A stretch of 64,000 nucleotides of DNA from Jejuia pallidilutea (lineage in GTDB: Bacteria > Bacteroidota > Bacteroidia > Flavobacteriales > Flavobacteriaceae), in the NCBI RefSeq assembly GCF_002973595.1, contig NZ_PVEO01000008.1, positions 62,001 through 126,000 of the forward strand. The letters run 5' to 3'. Below are positions 34,316-43,894 of this stretch, one piece after another. The notes under the pieces are model-generated. The model made no database searches, was not told where the DNA came from, and worked only from the letters and a program-made list of their open reading frames with translations. The translations under genes and the position numbers were made by a program. Each line of letters opens with the position of its first letter. The stretch's first letter is position 1.

Positions 34316-35626
34316 ATGAAAAAAACGATATACACATTAATAGCATTAGCACTTTTGAGTAACATGAAGTTGCAAGCTCAAGAGCTTATTTCTATTACAA
34401 AAACAGAAGTGTTAGGGCGAGTTTCAGAAAACAATACAAGCATTAAAATTTCTGAAGAAGAATTTAAACAAGCAAGGGCAGATTATCGCCAAACAAACGC
34501 AGTGTTTCTGCCAAACATTACGGCAAGCCATACAGGTATTGCCACTACAAATCCGTTAATGGCCTTTGGCTCTAAATTAAACCAAGAAATTTTAACGCAG
34601 AACGATTTTAATCCAGCGTTATTAAACGATCCTTCGCAAATTGAAAATTATGCTACAAGGTTAGAGATACAACAACCATTAATCAATCTAGATGGTTTGT
34701 ATCAGCGAAAAGCGGCCAAATCTAAAATGGAAGCTATGGCCTTAAAAACCGAGCGTACCGAAGACTTTTTAGCGTTTGAAGTAGAAAAGGCGTACATGCA
34801 ACTACAACTGGCTTATAAAGCGGTGGACGTTTTAGAAAAAGCCCTAGAAGCCGCAAATGCCAACAAAAAAATAGCCGATAATAGTTTTAAACAAGGCTAT
34901 TTGCAACGTGCCGATGTGCTAAATGTAGAGGTGCGAGTTACCGAGGTGCAAAACCAGTTACAAATGGCAAAAAGTAATGTACAAAATGCTTCTAACTATT
35001 TGTCGTTTTTAATGAATGATGACATCAACGTTGTTTACAAACCTTCCGATGATTTATCTGTAACCACAATAAACTTAGAAGACCAAACCATTTCAGAGAA
35101 CCGATCGGATATTAAAGCAATGCAATTGGCTTCAAACGCTTATGAAGCCATGAACAAAGCCGATAAAATGGCCTTTTTACCAAGATTGAATGCTTTTGGA
35201 AGTTACGAATTGTACGACGACCAGATTTTTCAAGCCGATGCTAACGGCTATTTATTTGGAGCGCAATTAAGCTGGGATATTTTTCAGGGCTCTAAACGTT
35301 TTGGAAAAGCCCAAAAAAGTAAAGCTGAATTTGAAAAATCTAAATTAGAATACGAGCAATACGTATCACAAAGTAACCTAGAGTTAAATAAGGCCAAACG
35401 CACTTTTTTAGATGCCGAAAACAAACTAAAGCTAACCACCAAAGCACTAGAACAGTCCGAAGAATCCTTAAGAATACGTACCAATAGGTTTAAGGAAGGT
35501 TTAGAAAAAACATCCGATATATTATTGGCCGAAACACAATATGCACAAAAACAACTAGAATATTATCAAACCATTTTTGAGTATAATTACGCGCAAGCTT
35601 ACCTTCAATTTTTGACTAAAGAGTAA
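34316..35626 (+). CDS. TolC family outer membrane protein (RND system)
   Basis: The protein has 436 residues with a signal peptide ending near QAQE. Both OEP repeats are seen as long coiled-coil helices, e.g. FEVEKAYMQLQLAYKAVDVLEKA and YETNxxGYLFGAQLSWDIFQGS-like barrel strands. It is the outer channel of the RND pump encoded downstream and differs from the TolC of the ABC operon. It is the first gene after the dyad at 34253. Confidence 0.92.
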   Translation: MKKTIYTLIALALLSNMKLQAQELISITKTEVLGRVSENNTSIKISEEEFKQARADYRQTNAVFLPNITASHTGIATTNPLMAFGSKLNQEILTQNDFNPALLNDPSQIENYATRLEIQQPLINLDGLYQRKAAKSKMEAMALKTERTEDFLAFEVEKAYMQLQLAYKAVDVLEKALEAANANKKIADNSFKQGYLQRADVLNVEVRVTEVQNQLQMAKSNVQNASNYLSFLMNDDINVVYKPSDDLSVTTINLEDQTISENRSDIKAMQLASNAYEAMNKADKMAFLPRLNAFGSYELYDDQIFQADANGYLFGAQLSWDIFQGSKRFGKAQKSKAEFEKSKLEYEQYVSQSNLELNKAKRTFLDAENKLKLTTKALEQSEESLRIRTNRFKEGLEKTSDILLAETQYAQKQLEYYQTIFEYNYAQAYLQFLTKE

Positions 35627-35691
35627 AAGGAGAACACATAATTAACAACAAGAACAACAATAAATTCTCTTAGAATTTAATACGTATAAAA

Positions 35692-36771
35692 ATGAAAAAT
35701 AAATTAAATACCATCATAGCATTTTCAATAGCTTTTGTAATTACTAGCTGCGGAAACGAAGATAAAAAAGTTGTTGCAGATAATACACCAGCAATTGCTG
35801 TAAAAACGAGTAAAGTAGAAACTAACGGCAGCAGTCCGTTCTTATCTGTAAGCGGAAAAATACAAGCTACAAACAGTGCAGAGTTGAGTACAAGACTAAT
35901 GGGTTACGTAAATAAAGTACATGTTAATGTTGGCGATAAAGTACGCAAAGGGCAGTTGTTGGTTTCTATAAACAATACCGATTTACAAGCAAAACGCGCA
36001 CAAGTTAACGCAGGCATTACCGAAGCTACGGCAGCATTTAATAACGCTGAAAAAGATTACAAGCGTTTCCAAAACCTGTTTGCAGACAGCAGCGCCTCAC
36101 AAAAAGAAATGGATGATATAACGGCCAATTATAAAATGGCAAAAGCGCGATTAGAAGCGGCTAACCAAATGAAAAACGAAGTGAACGCGCAATTGGCTTA
36201 CAGCAATATTACAGCGCCTTTTAATGGCGTTATTACGGGCAAAAATGTAAAAGAAGGCGATATGGCAAACCCAGGAATGCCTTTAATAAGTATAGAAACA
36301 CCGGGAAGTTTTGAGGTTGTGGCCATGGTGCCTGAAACCGAAATATCAGATATTAAAACAGGAACAACTGTTGATGTTGTGGTAAATTCTGTAAACGCAA
36401 CCCTAAAAGGAAAAGTTACAGAAGTGAGTACCTCTGCTAAAAACACAGGTGGCCAGTATTTGGTAAAAATAAACTTAGATAAAACAGATACAACTATTTT
36501 GTCTGGCATGTTTACAACTGTACAATTTCCGGTAGAAAGAAAATCAAAATCGTCAATGGTTTTAATTCCAACGGAAGCCATTGTAACCAACGGTCAATTA
36601 TCTGGAGTGTATACGGTAAGCCAAAGCAATACAGCCATTTTGCGCTGGTTGCGCTTGGGCAGAACGTTTGGTGACCAAGTAGAGGTATTATCGGGTTTAA
36701 ACGGTGATGAAGCTTATATAGTTTCTGCTGAAGGCAAACTTTATAATGGTGCAAAGATTAATGTGCAGTAG
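35692..36771 (+). CDS. RND efflux periplasmic adaptor (MFP) lipoprotein
   Basis: The protein has 359 residues and a lipobox ending at Cys20 (FVITSC). It has the domain order of membrane fusion proteins: lipoyl halves (MGYVNKVHVNVGDKVRKGQLL near 74-94 and ITAPFNGVITGKNVKEGDM near 175-193), a coiled-coil hairpin between them, a beta-barrel and a C-terminal membrane-proximal domain. It connects the TolC protein with the RND pump. A gap of 280 bases with repeats separates it from the pump gene. Confidence 0.92.
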   Translation: MKNKLNTIIAFSIAFVITSCGNEDKKVVADNTPAIAVKTSKVETNGSSPFLSVSGKIQATNSAELSTRLMGYVNKVHVNVGDKVRKGQLLVSINNTDLQAKRAQVNAGITEATAAFNNAEKDYKRFQNLFADSSASQKEMDDITANYKMAKARLEAANQMKNEVNAQLAYSNITAPFNGVITGKNVKEGDMANPGMPLISIETPGSFEVVAMVPETEISDIKTGTTVDVVVNSVNATLKGKVTEVSTSAKNTGGQYLVKINLDKTDTTILSGMFTTVQFPVERKSKSSMVLIPTEAIVTNGQLSGVYTVSQSNTAILRWLRLGRTFGDQVEVLSGLNGDEAYIVSAEGKLYNGAKINVQ

Positions 36772-36804
36772 GCAGTAGGCAGTCGCAGTTGCAGTTGTCA
36801 GCAT

Positions 36805-36831
36805 CCTGCAAGGTTTCAAAAAACTTGTAGG
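36805..36831. repeat. Palindromic repeat CCTGCAAGGTTTC (adaptor-pump gap)
   Basis: CCTGCAAGGTTTC and AAACTTGTAGG are imperfect arms of the same repeat as at 30446. It directly follows a degenerate tandem of cagtagg/cagttg units. Confidence 0.65.
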
Positions 36832-36887
36832 TATTACATAGAAGCGTAAATCACATAAGAGTAAGTGCGTTAAGGATAGAAACGGCA

Positions 36888-36952
36888 TCCTTTTTACGTC
36901 AGGTCGAGTGAATTTGCAAGAGCAAATTTGTATCGAGAACAAGTAAAAAGAT
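36888..36952. repeat. Nested inverted repeat with TCGAG core
   Basis: Outer arms CTTTTTAC (36890-36897) and GTAAAAAG (36943-36950) enclose GGTCGAGTG, an inner stem AATTTGC (36911-36917) with GCAAATT (36922-36928), and TATCGAGAAC. It resembles TCGAG...TCGAGAAC blocks often seen between flavobacterial genes. Confidence 0.6.
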
Positions 36953-37053
36953 ATAGTGGATAGCCTGTTAAAACGCCCAAAACAAAAAATAAATATTAAT
37001 TAAACAATTTCCCGTTCAGTTTTCCCCTTTTGGGGAATTAAAAGGGGCTTATT

Positions 37054-40000
37054 ATGAAAGAAGGAATCGCAGGAAAAATCGCTAAAGTCTTTATGCAGTC
37101 CAAGTTAACAGTTTTGTTAATGATTGTGTTTATGGTGGTTGGTGTTTACAGTTCGTTTTTAATACCACGAGAGGAAGAACCACAAATTGATGTGCCAATG
37201 GCAGATATTTTTGTGGGTTATCCTGGTGCTAGTCCTACCGAAGTAGAATCGCGTGTTATTAAACCTTTAGAGCAATTAATTTCGAATATCAAGGGTGTGG
37301 AATATGTGTATTCTACATCCATGAAAGAGCAAGGTATGGTCATCGTTCAGTTTTATGTAGGCGAAGATATTGAGCGTAGTTTTGTAAAACTATACAACGA
37401 AATTAACAAGCACATGGATGAAATGCCGGCAGGAGTAACGTTTCCGCTGGTAAAAACCCGAGCTATTGACGATGTGCCAATGTTAGGACTCACTTTATGG
37501 AGCGAGAATTACGACGATTACCAATTGGGCCAAATGGCACAAGAGTTAGAATCTGAAATAAAAAAGGTAAACGACGTTGCCATAACACATAAAATTGGTG
37601 GTAGAAACAGGCAGTTGCGCGTAGTTTTAGATAAAGATAAACTAGCGGCAAGCGGTTTAGATTTTTTATCGGTTTCTGAAATGATAAAGGCTAATAACAG
37701 CCAATTAAATTCAGGCCGTTTTGATAAAAACGATACCGAGTTTATTGTTAATACAGGTAAGTTTTTAGAATCGGTAACAGACGTAGAAAATTTAGTGGTT
37801 GGCGTGCAGCAAAATCAGCCTATTTATTTAAAGCAGGTCGCAAAAATTATAGATGGACCAGAAGTACCACAAAACTATGTGAGTTTGGGCTTTGGAAAAG
37901 GTAGCGAAAAGGCCAAAGAGTATCAGTCTGAATATCCGGCAGTTACCATTTCTGTAGCCAAACGAAAAGGTGCCGATGCCATGAAAATTGCAGAAGTTAT
38001 TATTAACAAAGTAGAGCATTTACGTACCACGTTAATTCCAGACGATGTTCATGTAGAAATTACCAGAAATTATGGAGAAACAGCGTCACATAAAGTTTCA
38101 GAATTGCTCTTACATCTCATAGGTTCAATCATTGCAGTTACTATTGTAGTAATGCTGGCTATGGGTTGGCGCGGTGGTTTGGTGGTGTTTTTATCGGTGC
38201 CTATTACGTTTGCTCTAACCTTACTTAGCTATTACATGTTAGACTATACGCTTAACAGAATTACCTTATTTGCTTTGGTTTTTGTAACAGGAATTGTGGT
38301 GGACGACTCAATTATTATAGCCGAAAATATGCACAGGCATTTTAAAATGAAACGCTTACCTTTTAAACAAGCAGCTTTGTATGCCATAAATGAGGTTGGT
38401 AACCCAACTATTTTGGCAACATTTACAGTAATAGCTTCGGTTTTGCCAATGGCTTTTGTATCTGGTTTAATGGGACCATACATGGCACCAATGCCAATTG
38501 GTGCATCTATAGCTATGATTTTATCGCTTTTTGTAGCGCTAACCATTACGCCATATTTGGGTTATATCTTTTTAAGGGAAAAAGATAAATCTGCGCGTTT
38601 GAAAGACGATAAAAGTGCCGAGGAAAAAAAGGAAAAGGCTGTTGAAGATACACTTATTTATAAGGTTTATAACAAGTTTGAACGCCCTTTATTAGAAAGT
38701 AAATCTAAGCGTTGGTTGTTTTTGGGAGGTACATTTGCATTGTTGCTAGGTACAATGGCTTTGTTTTTAACCAATTCGGTAGCCGTAAAAATGTTGCCTT
38801 TTGATAATAAGAATGAATTTCAGGTGGTTATCGATATGCCTGAGGGAACAACACTTGAGCGTACAGGTGTTGTAGCACAAGAGATTGCCCAATATTTAGC
38901 TACGAGGCCAGAAGTTGTTAATTATCAGAACTATGTGGGCACATCAGCACCAATAACCTTTAATGGCTTGGTACGTCATTACGATTTACGTGGTGGCAGC
39001 AATATGGCAGATATTCAAGTTAATTTATTGGATAAAAGTGAACGAAGCATCCAAAGCCATGGTATTGCAAAACTATTACGACCAGATATTCAAAAAATTG
39101 CTTCAAAATATAATGCCAATGTAAAGTTGGTAGAAGTGCCACCAGGACCACCAGTATTATCTACCATAGTTGCTGAGGTTTACGGGCCAGATTATAATAA
39201 ACAAATTGAAATTGCTAATAGTGTTCAAAATATATTAAAAAACACGGATGATGTTGTGGATATCGACTGGATGGTAGAAGCAGACCAAACCGAATATCAA
39301 TTCACTATAAATAAAGAAAAAGCCATGTTGTATGGCGTAGCACCGCAACAAATTGTTTATACCATGAATTTGGCACTCTCTAATAGGGCTATTACAAATT
39401 TGTATGATGAAGATGCTGTAAACCAAATTGAGTTATTATTAGCTTTAGATGAAAAAGCCAAATCTACTGTTACGGATATTTCACAATTAAAAGTAAAATC
39501 TAAACAGGGAACTATGGTGCCTATTGCAGATTTGGTAGCTATTAAACAAACGACGTCTGCAAAAAGTATTTATCGTAAAAACCAAAAACGTGTGGTATAT
39601 GTTTTGGCAGATATGGCTGGGGAATTGGAAAGTCCTGCGTATGCTATTTTGGGTATGGAAGAAAAACTAAAAGACATCCAGTTACCAGAAGGCTACACTA
39701 TAAATGAAATGTATCTGGGGCAGCCAGAATTTGAAGATGACTATACCGTTAAATGGGACGGAGAATGGCAAATTACGCTCGAAGTGTTTAGAGACTTGGG
39801 CATCGCTTTTTTAGGCGCTATTATCCTTATTTATATTCTCATTGTTGGTTGGTTTCAAAACTTTAAAGCACCAATTGTAATGATGGTAGCCATACCGTTG
39901 TCCTTAATAGGCATTATTTTAGGTCATTGGATTATGGGTGCATTCTTTACAGCAACCTCTTTTATAGGTATGATTGCTTTGGCAGGAATTATGGTAAGAA

Positions 40001-40269
40001 ATTCGGTATTACTTATAGATTTTATCAATCTAAGAACAGCGGAAGGTGTACCATTAAAACAAGCCGCTATTGAAGCAGGTGCAGTACGTACAACACCAAT
40101 TTTATTAACAGCCGGAACCGTTGTAATAGGTGCATTTGTAATACTGTTCGACCCAATTTTTCAAGGGTTGGCCATATCGCTAATGGGCGGCACCATAGTG
40201 TCAACCGTATTTACTTTATTGGTTGTGCCTTTGGTGTATTATATGATAGAGAAGAAGAATTATAAGTAA
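37054..40269 (+). CDS. RND efflux pump, HAE1/AcrB-like permease
   Basis: An inner-membrane proton antiporter of 1071 residues with 12 helices and two large periplasmic loops. The start FMQSKLTVLLMIVFMVVGVYSS precedes EEPQIDVPMADIFVGYPGASPTEVE, typical of the family. Helix IV has GIVVDDSIIIAENMHRH near 415-431 with two acidic residues for proton relay. No methionine clusters for heavy metals (as in CusA) are obvious, so the substrate is probably organic. It acts with the adaptor and TolC upstream. The promoter of the operon carries the Crp/Fnr-type dyad. Confidence 0.94.
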   Translation: MKEGIAGKIAKVFMQSKLTVLLMIVFMVVGVYSSFLIPREEEPQIDVPMADIFVGYPGASPTEVESRVIKPLEQLISNIKGVEYVYSTSMKEQGMVIVQFYVGEDIERSFVKLYNEINKHMDEMPAGVTFPLVKTRAIDDVPMLGLTLWSENYDDYQLGQMAQELESEIKKVNDVAITHKIGGRNRQLRVVLDKDKLAASGLDFLSVSEMIKANNSQLNSGRFDKNDTEFIVNTGKFLESVTDVENLVVGVQQNQPIYLKQVAKIIDGPEVPQNYVSLGFGKGSEKAKEYQSEYPAVTISVAKRKGADAMKIAEVIINKVEHLRTTLIPDDVHVEITRNYGETASHKVSELLLHLIGSIIAVTIVVMLAMGWRGGLVVFLSVPITFALTLLSYYMLDYTLNRITLFALVFVTGIVVDDSIIIAENMHRHFKMKRLPFKQAALYAINEVGNPTILATFTVIASVLPMAFVSGLMGPYMAPMPIGASIAMILSLFVALTITPYLGYIFLREKDKSARLKDDKSAEEKKEKAVEDTLIYKVYNKFERPLLESKSKRWLFLGGTFALLLGTMALFLTNSVAVKMLPFDNKNEFQVVIDMPEGTTLERTGVVAQEIAQYLATRPEVVNYQNYVGTSAPITFNGLVRHYDLRGGSNMADIQVNLLDKSERSIQSHGIAKLLRPDIQKIASKYNANVKLVEVPPGPPVLSTIVAEVYGPDYNKQIEIANSVQNILKNTDDVVDIDWMVEADQTEYQFTINKEKAMLYGVAPQQIVYTMNLALSNRAITNLYDEDAVNQIELLLALDEKAKSTVTDISQLKVKSKQGTMVPIADLVAIKQTTSAKSIYRKNQKRVVYVLADMAGELESPAYAILGMEEKLKDIQLPEGYTINEMYLGQPEFEDDYTVKWDGEWQITLEVFRDLGIAFLGAIILIYILIVGWFQNFKAPIVMMVAIPLSLIGIILGHWIMGAFFTATSFIGMIALAGIMVRNSVLLIDFINLRTAEGVPLKQAAIEAGAVRTTPILLTAGTVVIGAFVILFDPIFQGLAISLMGGTIVSTVFTLLVVPLVYYMIEKKNYK

Positions 40270-40405
40270 TAACTTGTCTAGTCGCGCATTATTGAGAACA
40301 AAATCTGTTTTGTTTGAATATAGCTCGCAAAGTATGTGGAGATTTTTATGAAGCGACGTTGTTGAAAAAAGTTCTCGACTGCGCTTGGATGGACAGCAAA
40401 GTTAT

Positions 40406-40470
40406 CCTGCAAGGTTTCAAAAACTGTGTAGGTATAAATAAAATCACAATCAAAACCTTGCAGGTTGCAA
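40406..40470. repeat. Two palindromic repeat copies (pump-PII gap)
   Basis: CCTGCAAGGTTTC...TGTGTAGG (40406-40432) and, in opposite orientation, AAAACCTTGCAGGTTGCAA (40452-40470). Both belong to the repeat family at 30446 and 36805. Confidence 0.62.
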
Positions 40471-40483
40471 AAAATTAAAAAAA

Positions 40484-40789
40484 ATGAAATTAGTCATAGT
40501 TACAGCAGTAGAAGAATTTCAAAAAGACCTTTTAAAACTTTTCAAAAAGGCAAATATTGAAAACTTTAGCAGTTCAGATATTGATGGTTACAAAAACGGA
40601 TCGTCCGTATTAATGGCATCAAGTTGGTTTCCAGGCGAAAAATTTGGTAACGAATCGCGTTTGTTTTTCTCGTTTACAGAAGATAAAAACATTGATGCCT
40701 TATTCAATTTAATTAAAGAATTCAATTCAAATTTAGAAACAAACAACCCTGTAAAAGCGGTTGTAGTTCCAATAGAAAAATTTATATAA
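40484..40789 (+). CDS. PII-like (ferredoxin-fold) protein linked to the RND pump
   Basis: The protein has 101 residues, starts MKLVIVTAVEEFQKDLLKLFKKANIENFS and is soluble. The pattern of strand-helix-strand units is that of PII/CutA-like trimers. Related small PII-like proteins occur beside heavy-metal or RND pumps. No T-loop uridylylation site is evident. It may sense a ligand for the pump; this is inference. DUF2892 follows after 18 bases. Confidence 0.75.
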   Translation: MKLVIVTAVEEFQKDLLKLFKKANIENFSSSDIDGYKNGSSVLMASSWFPGEKFGNESRLFFSFTEDKNIDALFNLIKEFNSNLETNNPVKAVVVPIEKFI

Positions 40790-40807
40790 TCTTAAAAATA
40801 AAACAAC

Positions 40808-41017
40808 ATGTTAAATACATATTTTAGAGTTATTGTAGGTTTTATGGTGCTTTTAAGCGTTGTGTTAACCGTTTATGTAAACCCAAATTGGATGTGGTTT
40901 ACGGTATTTATTGGTGTAAATTTAATTCAGTCTGCATTTACAAAATGGTGCCTATTAGAAACTATTTTAGTAAAACTTGGCGTAAAAAAAGGTGGTGAAA
41001 GCTGTACAAGTTGTTAA
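40808..41017 (+). CDS. DUF2892 membrane protein with CTSC tail
   Basis: The protein has 69 residues with two transmembrane helices (about 7-25 and 30-48). The DUF2892 pattern FTKWCLLETILVKLG follows, and the C-terminus ends in SCTSC. Members are often associated with rhodanese/YgaP sulfur genes, as is the second copy at 50658. It is the last gene of the RND unit. Confidence 0.83.
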   Translation: MLNTYFRVIVGFMVLLSVVLTVYVNPNWMWFTVFIGVNLIQSAFTKWCLLETILVKLGVKKGGESCTSC

Positions 41018-41356
41018 GTAGTAATTAATACTCTACCAATGCCTTCAAACTACGTTAATAGCGCAAAAAATATATGCTATGGCTTATTTTTAGCGTTCTT
41101 TGTTGTTAGTTAGGAGGCTTTTTAATTATATATATTATAAGTTGCTATGTGCAATCTTAAAAAAATAGTGTGCTTCAAAATTCTTTAAATGTGAGGTACA
41201 CTAAGTATTTTCTGTATTTAACTCAAATTATTTTATAATTTTTTATTTTCTTTGTGCTGAAATTTAGTGTTTAAAGTGTACTGTTGTATTAATATAACTT
41301 ACATTTTATAGAGTACTAAAAATAACAAGAAACCGCAAATCAATAAAGCTGCTTTT
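41018..41356. other. Intergenic region, no gene recognised
   Basis: About 340 very AT-rich bases between the DUF2892 gene and the ion channel gene. I see no clear terminator, no credible reading frame and no dyad of the Crp/Fnr type. Candidate -7 boxes (for example TACATTTT at 41300) are weak. Confidence 0.45.
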
Positions 41357-41797
41357 ATGGTTCTAACCCTTTTAGTAGGATTTTTTATCATAGTAATTAA
41401 TGTTGTGGTTCAAGCCTATGGCAATGTTGTTTGGTTAAAGCAAATAGTGCCTTCGTTTAAAAACGGAATGTTACTAAACACTTCAAAACCAGCTTTAAAG
41501 CTATTAATATTCTCATTTTTATTTTTTACATTGTTACATGCGTTGCAAACCTTACTTTGGGCTTCAATGTACATGACCATCACTGAAACAAGCCAATTAT
41601 TCTCAAGTTTTTCAGAGGCTTGGTATTTTTCATTAGTTACTTTTACCTCTTTAGGTTATGGAGATGTAACTTTAACTGGACATTGGCGCTTGTTGTCGGG
41701 CGTAGAGGCTATTAATGGCATTATGTTAATTGGTTGGTCTACAGCTATGATGTATTCTCTAATACAACAAATTTATAAAAGTTTAAATTCAAATTAA
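41357..41797 (+). CDS. Two-helix ion channel protein (potassium channel pore domain)
   Basis: The protein has 146 residues: one helix at 1-18, another at 47-70, then the pore helix and selectivity filter TFTSLGYGDVTL (about 98-109) and a final helix. This is a minimal KcsA-type Ion_trans_2 domain. It has no regulatory C-terminal domain. Its stop overlaps the start of the EmrA-like gene (TAATGG), so it belongs to an efflux operon, an unusual partnership. Confidence 0.86.
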   Translation: MVLTLLVGFFIIVINVVVQAYGNVVWLKQIVPSFKNGMLLNTSKPALKLLIFSFLFFTLLHALQTLLWASMYMTITETSQLFSSFSEAWYFSLVTFTSLGYGDVTLTGHWRLLSGVEAINGIMLIGWSTAMMYSLIQQIYKSLNSN

Positions 41798-42870
41798 TGG
41801 AATCAAAAAAAGGTTCAGCAAAAAAGGTAAGTATTATTATTGTTGTAATAGCACTGTTAATATTAATATTTAGTGTGTTGTCTAGTAGGTTTACACCATC
41901 TACAGACCAAGCGCGTGTACAAGGCTTAACCTTGTCTTTAGCACCAATGGTTAGCGGTTATGTAACAAAAGTTAATGTGAGTTTACATTCTGAAGTAAAA
42001 GCAGGAGATACACTGTTTATAATAGATAGAACACCGTATGAAATTGCTGTAAAACAAGCCGAAATTAATTTAGAAAACGTTACACAAAGTTTAACGGCAG
42101 GTATGTCTGGTTTAAAAGGGGCTACGGCCCAATTAAACAGTGCTAGGGTAAGTCTAGAGCGTGCTAAGAAAAATTGGGAACGTACACAACGTGTTATGGC
42201 ACAAAATGAAGGTGCGTTTTCTCAAGTAGACAGAGATCGATCAGAATCTTCATACTTAACAGCTGTAGAGCGTGTTAAAACGGCACAGGCGAATTTAGAC
42301 GGACAGAAGGCTGCTTTAGGGCCAACCGATGCTAACAATCCATCGGTAAAAGCCGTTTTAAATCAATTAGAAAAAGCCAATTGGGATTTGGCACATACGG
42401 TAATTACAGCGCCTTCTGATGGTATTATTGAAAGTTTTAATGTGGAAACAGGCTATTTTGCTTCAGCAGGACGCCCCATAGCTACGCTAATTTCTAATAA
42501 AACCATATGGATTCAAGCCAATTTTACCGAAAATAATTTAACACATTTAAAGGTAAACGATAAAGCCTCTATTACTTTTGATATTGACGCGGGTGAGGTT
42601 TACGATGCCAAAGTAGTAAGTATTGCCTATGGAGTAAAAACACAAACCACAAGTGCGGGTAATTTGCCCACAGTGAGAAATTCTAAAGGGTGGTTGTTAG
42701 AACAGCAGCGTTTTCCCGTAATTATTGCTTTAGAAGATGAAGAGGTTTACAAAAAATTACGTCAAGGAAGTCAAGCCGATGTTGTTGTTTTTACTGGCAA
42801 TAGCAGTATTTTAAACACTTTAGCAAAAATTAAGATATGGTTTATATCAAAAATATCTTATGTTAGATAG
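41797..42870 (+). CDS. EmrA/HlyD-like membrane fusion protein
   Basis: The protein has 357 residues with one N-terminal transmembrane helix (10-30) followed by STDQARVQG, typical of the EmrA/AaeA group. A lipoyl domain is split by a coiled coil (about 95-165), and a beta-barrel follows (IWIQANFTENNLTHLKVNDKASITFD). It should link the FUSC-like inner-membrane protein with the NodT-type channel. The gene overlaps its downstream neighbour by 11 bases. Confidence 0.9.
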   Translation: MESKKGSAKKVSIIIVVIALLILIFSVLSSRFTPSTDQARVQGLTLSLAPMVSGYVTKVNVSLHSEVKAGDTLFIIDRTPYEIAVKQAEINLENVTQSLTAGMSGLKGATAQLNSARVSLERAKKNWERTQRVMAQNEGAFSQVDRDRSESSYLTAVERVKTAQANLDGQKAALGPTDANNPSVKAVLNQLEKANWDLAHTVITAPSDGIIESFNVETGYFASAGRPIATLISNKTIWIQANFTENNLTHLKVNDKASITFDIDAGEVYDAKVVSIAYGVKTQTTSAGNLPTVRNSKGWLLEQQRFPVIIALEDEEVYKKLRQGSQADVVVFTGNSSILNTLAKIKIWFISKISYVR

Positions 42871-43894
42871 GTTAGCGTTACATACAAAATTATCATACCG
42901 CACCAACGGCATTATTCGTTGTTTATTTGGTGTAATGTTTGCCTTGTTATTTGCTACAGTTAATAATGTAATGTCTCCTCAAATAGCGGCAATTTTTACA
43001 ATTTTGTTTTTAGATAAAGGTAAAAATGCACTTGGGCTAAAAAAATCTATAGGTATTATTATTGGTATTTACGGTCTTGGGTTGGCAGGCTTGGTTTTAG
43101 GAAGTTTTGTTCAAGATTTTATGGTTATTACATTACTTTTAGTTGGTCTTGTTATTTTTTGGAGTTTTAAGTTGGTAATAATACCTGTTCCTGTACGTAT
43201 GTTATTTTTATCGCTTACGCTTTTATTTCCTTTTTTGAGTTTAACAGCAGAGCCTTTAGGAGGCCTTGTTTTAATGGATATGACATTAAATTTAGCCATA
43301 GCACTAGTAGCTACCCAATTGGCTTTTTTTATATTTCCAGAGACTGTTACTATTACGCCACCTGTTGTGGCCAATAATGAGTTGACCGAAAAATTTAATT
43401 TAGATAAAATAGCGATAAATGGTGTTTTGGTGATAATGCCTGCGGTATTATATTTTTATTTCTTTAGACCTAATACCATGGTAATAACCTTTGCCTATAT
43501 TATGATGTTAGCTTTAGATCCATTAATTTATAAATCCAAAAAAAGTCTGGTTTATATTGTAGCTAATTTTTTTGGTGGTTTGGCAGCTGTTTTTGCCTAC
43601 AACTTATTAACCATTACCCCAACGTTTTTATTTTACATATTTTTACTTTTAGCTTTTGGTGTTTATTTTGTGTACCAAATGTTTTCTGATAAAAAAACAG
43701 TTGCTATTTATGCTATGGCATATCGTACGTTTTTTGTAGTTATGGGTGTTATTGTTACATCTAGCGATACGGCAGGAGACAAGGTTTTAGATAGGCTTAT
43801 AGGTATTCTTATCGCCATAGTTTACGTTGTTTTAGCTTATAAAATTATATCCTATTTTAATGATCCAGAAATACATGAAACGGAAAAGATATAG
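42860..43894 (+). CDS. FUSC/DUF2955-like membrane protein
   Basis: The protein has 344 residues and ten predicted helices in two blocks of five, typical of AaeB/FUSC-like exporters that work with EmrA/AaeA adaptors. RTNGIIRCLFGVMFALLFATVNN opens the first block and the FFRPNTMVITFAYIMMLALDPLIY segment the second. The cytoplasmic domain found in AaeB is short or missing. The substrate is unknown; aromatic acids are exported by AaeAB. Confidence 0.83.
   Translation: MLDRLALHTKLSYRTNGIIRCLFGVMFALLFATVNNVMSPQIAAIFTILFLDKGKNALGLKKSIGIIIGIYGLGLAGLVLGSFVQDFMVITLLLVGLVIFWSFKLVIIPVPVRMLFLSLTLLFPFLSLTAEPLGGLVLMDMTLNLAIALVATQLAFFIFPETVTITPPVVANNELTEKFNLDKIAINGVLVIMPAVLYFYFFRPNTMVITFAYIMMLALDPLIYKSKKSLVYIVANFFGGLAAVFAYNLLTITPTFLFYIFLLLAFGVYFVYQMFSDKKTVAIYAMAYRTFFVVMGVIVTSSDTAGDKVLDRLIGILIAIVYVVLAYKIISYFNDPEIHETEKI

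Noticed and set aside
36770-36832. CRISPR-like short tandem repeats (cagtagg units)
   Set aside because: Units are only 7 bases, degenerate and without spacers; this is a low-complexity tract.
41280-41340. A Crp/Fnr-type site upstream of the ion channel gene
   Set aside because: GTATT...AACTTAC lacks the dyad symmetry and the fixed distance to a TAnnTTTG box.
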